Assembly (NCBI GenBank): GCA_023663915.1
Contig: JAMPGN010000222.1
Span: forward strand, 1-6,896
Length of the DNA: 6,896 nucleotides
Reading direction: 5' to 3'
Origin: Eubacterium sp.
GTDB lineage: Bacteria; Bacillota_A; Clostridia; Lachnospirales; Lachnospiraceae
This document shows, in pieces, positions 5,478 through 6,896 of the stretch; position 1 is the first letter of the stretch, and each line of letters starts with the position of its first letter. The notes beneath the pieces are model-generated. The model had not been told where the DNA came from. It saw only the letters and a list, made by a program, of their open reading frames with translations, and made no database searches. Position numbers and translations under genes: made by a program.

Positions 5478-6557
5478 ATGAAAAAACCAACAATATTAGT
5501 TGTCGATGATGTGGAGATCAACCGGGAGATCCTATGTGAGATGTTCCACGAGTATCACACGCTGCAGGCGGTGAATGGAAAAGAGGCAGTGGGGATCATT
5601 GAAGCCAATCCGAATGAGATCTCCGTTGTGCTTCTCGATGTTGTGATGCCTGTCATGAACGGAGTTGAAGTTTTGGAGGAGATGAAGAAGCGCGGATGGA
5701 TGGATAGCATCCCCGTGCTTCTTATCACGGGTGAAGCAACAACGCAGATCGAACGTGAGGCATATTCTCTTGGGGCAAGCGATATTATCAAGAAGCCGTT
5801 TGATGCTTTTATTGTCAAGCAGCGTACCATGAATGTGATTGAACTGTATTACAATAAGCGGCATCTGGAGGAGATGGTTGCACTTCAGACGAAGGTACTT
5901 CGCAAGCAGGCGGAGGAACTTCAGAGCATAAACGACCGCATTATAGATGTAATGGGCAGCGTGGTGGAGTTTCGTAGTCTGGAATCGGGCGATCATGTGA
6001 AACGTGTGAAGACCTATACGAATATATTGGCGAAATATGTGGCGCAGGAGTATCCGGAGTACCATCTGGATCAGTATGTGATCAATATGATTACTTCTGC
6101 ATCGGCACTGCACGATGTAGGTAAGATTGTGATCCCTGATGCGATTCTTTTAAAGCCCGGAAAGCTGACACCGGAGGAATTTGGCGTCATAAAGACCCAT
6201 ACCGTCAGAGGCTGCGAGATTATTGACATGCTGGCGGATATCCAGCAGGGTGAATATGGTAAGGTCAGTTATGAAATATGCAGACACCATCATGAGAGGT
6301 ATGATGGGCGCGGTTATCCGGATGGATTGAAGGGAGAAGAAATTCCGATCTCCGCCCAGATCGTGTCCGTAGCCGATGTATATGATGCGCTGGTACATGA
6401 AAGATGCTATAAGAAAGCATTCACTACAGAAGAAGCATATCGGATGATCACCAACGGAGAGTGTGGCGCGTTCTCTCCGAAGCTGATGCATTGTCTTTCC
6501 CTGGCAAGAGAAGAATATGAAGCTGTAGTCAACGGTACATACACGGAAGAGGCGTGA
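5478..6557 (+). CDS. REC-HD-GYP response regulator, predicted cyclic di-GMP phosphodiesterase
   Basis: Two-domain regulator. The receiver domain (~5-122) has the acidic pair Asp10/Asp11, phospho-acceptor Asp54 in VLLDVVMP, Thr84 and Lys106 (IKKPFD). A helical linker, probably coiled-coil (~125-155, e.g. LEEMVALQTKVLRKQAEEL), leads to the HD-GYP domain (~157-350). Metal and signature residues are present: His173 (GDHVKRV), His212-Asp213 (LHDVGKI), Lys216, His241 (KTHTVRG), His271-His272-Glu273 (HHERYDGRGYP, GYP at 279-281) and Asp300 (VADVYDAL). The family hydrolyses cyclic di-GMP to pGpG or GMP; phosphorylation is expected to control it. No histidine kinase is in the window. The N-terminus fits this ATG, preceded by only a weak GGGGAT (5468-5473). 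With no terminator or promoter seen after pnp, co-transcription with pnp is plausible. It converges on pyrI with 9 bases between the stops. Confidence 0.95.
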   Translation: MKKPTILVVDDVEINREILCEMFHEYHTLQAVNGKEAVGIIEANPNEISVVLLDVVMPVMNGVEVLEEMKKRGWMDSIPVLLITGEATTQIEREAYSLGASDIIKKPFDAFIVKQRTMNVIELYYNKRHLEEMVALQTKVLRKQAEELQSINDRIIDVMGSVVEFRSLESGDHVKRVKTYTNILAKYVAQEYPEYHLDQYVINMITSASALHDVGKIVIPDAILLKPGKLTPEEFGVIKTHTVRGCEIIDMLADIQQGEYGKVSYEICRHHHERYDGRGYPDGLKGEEIPISAQIVSVADVYDALVHERCYKKAFTTEEAYRMITNGECGAFSPKLMHCLSLAREEYEAVVNGTYTEEA

Positions 6558-6566
6558 GCGGATTCA

Positions 6567-6896
6567 TTACCATGTGGTAGCTGAGTCAGAAGCCTTCTCT
6601 TCACAATATTTGCAACGATAAACTTCCTTCTCTTCGTCCGCAAGTACGAAGATGTGAGGAAGTTCTTGTTCGATAGAGGTAATGCAGCGGGGATTTCGGC
6701 ATTTGATAATGTTTTTGATCTCCTTAGGCAGTACAAGTTCTTTCTTGTCTACGATCTCCCCGTCTTTGATGACATTGACCGTGATATTGTGGTCGATAAA
6801 TGCCAGAACGTCTAAATCCAGCGTATCGATATCGCACTCCACTTTCAGAATGTCTTTTTTTCCCATTTTGTTACTGCGGGCGTTCTTGATGATCGC
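6567..6896 (-). CDS. pyrI: Aspartate carbamoyltransferase regulatory subunit, 5' partial (C-terminal part)
   Basis: PyrI binds the catalytic PyrB trimers and carries nucleotide feedback control of the first committed step of pyrimidine synthesis. The minus-strand frame is open to the window edge: codons for AIIKNARSNK precede the first in-window ATG (6864-6866), so that Met (MGKKDI) is internal and ~35-45 N-terminal residues, including part of the effector-binding domain, lie beyond 6896. Visible are the allosteric-domain end, DHNITVNVIKDGEIV, and the zinc domain with four cysteines in the PyrI pattern: C-x4-C in IIKCRNPRCITSIEQELPH and C-x2-C in YRCKYCEE. These hold the structural zinc that contacts PyrB. 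pyrB usually precedes pyrI and would be off the right edge. It ends at TAA (6567-6569) with no clear terminator, facing the HD-GYP gene. Confidence 0.96.
   Translation of the reverse strand, partial: AIIKNARSNKMGKKDILKVECDIDTLDLDVLAFIDHNITVNVIKDGEIVDKKELVLPKEIKNIIKCRNPRCITSIEQELPHIFVLADEEKEVYRCKYCEEKASDSATTW

Noticed and set aside
4637..5521. 294-codon open frame antisense to pnp
   Set aside because: It lies opposite conserved PNPase coding sequence, has a His/Arg/Ser-rich composition typical of an antisense shadow, and shows no recognisable domain or ribosome binding site.
5532..6113. 193-codon open frame antisense to the HD-GYP regulator
   Set aside because: Antisense shadow of a clear REC-HD-GYP gene. 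The translation has no family features.

Overview
The window looks like a chromosomal segment of a Firmicute of class Clostridia, most likely family Lachnospiraceae. This rests on the conserved rpsO-pnp pairing, strong AAGGAG-type ribosome binding sites, a consensus sigma-A promoter, an HD-GYP response regulator, a clostridial-type PyrI, and an AKR and YcjY-like hydrolase of types I associate with gut clostridia. The family assignment is recalled from protein style, not computed. Most of the window is housekeeping sequence.

Layout, left to right. Bases 1-1449 hold the C-terminal part of a large FtsX/MacB-type ABC permease whose first half lies before the window. A clear ribosome binding site follows at 1465-1470. 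It leads into a damaged locus (1479-2500) in which the N-terminal half of an aldo/keto reductase is joined to the C-terminal two thirds of an alpha/beta hydrolase, with a frame change and large losses from both. Bases 2501-2711 carry an 11-bp tandem repeat, a near-consensus extended -10 promoter and a structured leader for rpsO (ribosomal protein S15, 2712-2978).

The 365-base gap between rpsO and pnp (2979-3343) contains no credible gene but is full of structure. It holds an intrinsic terminator for rpsO, two tandem copies of a ~75-bp two-hairpin element each ending in a terminator-like hairpin, and a long imperfect inverted repeat (arms 3191-3230 and 3271-3310) just before the pnp ribosome binding site. 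Then come full-length pnp (polynucleotide phosphorylase, 3344-5434) and, 43 bases on, a REC-HD-GYP response regulator predicted to degrade cyclic di-GMP (5478-6557). Nine bases beyond it, convergent on the minus strand, is the C-terminal part of pyrI, the regulatory subunit of aspartate carbamoyltransferase, which runs off the right edge.

How the parts work together: rpsO and pnp form the classical pair linking ribosome assembly and RNA turnover. In E. coli both are post-transcriptionally autoregulated, S15 through a leader pseudoknot and PNPase through an RNase III-cleaved leader duplex. The structures here are positioned for comparable control, but that is inference. No new multi-gene defence or metabolic system is evident. 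The items most worth a second look are the pnp leader duplex, the tandem hairpin elements and the chimeric reductase/hydrolase scar.
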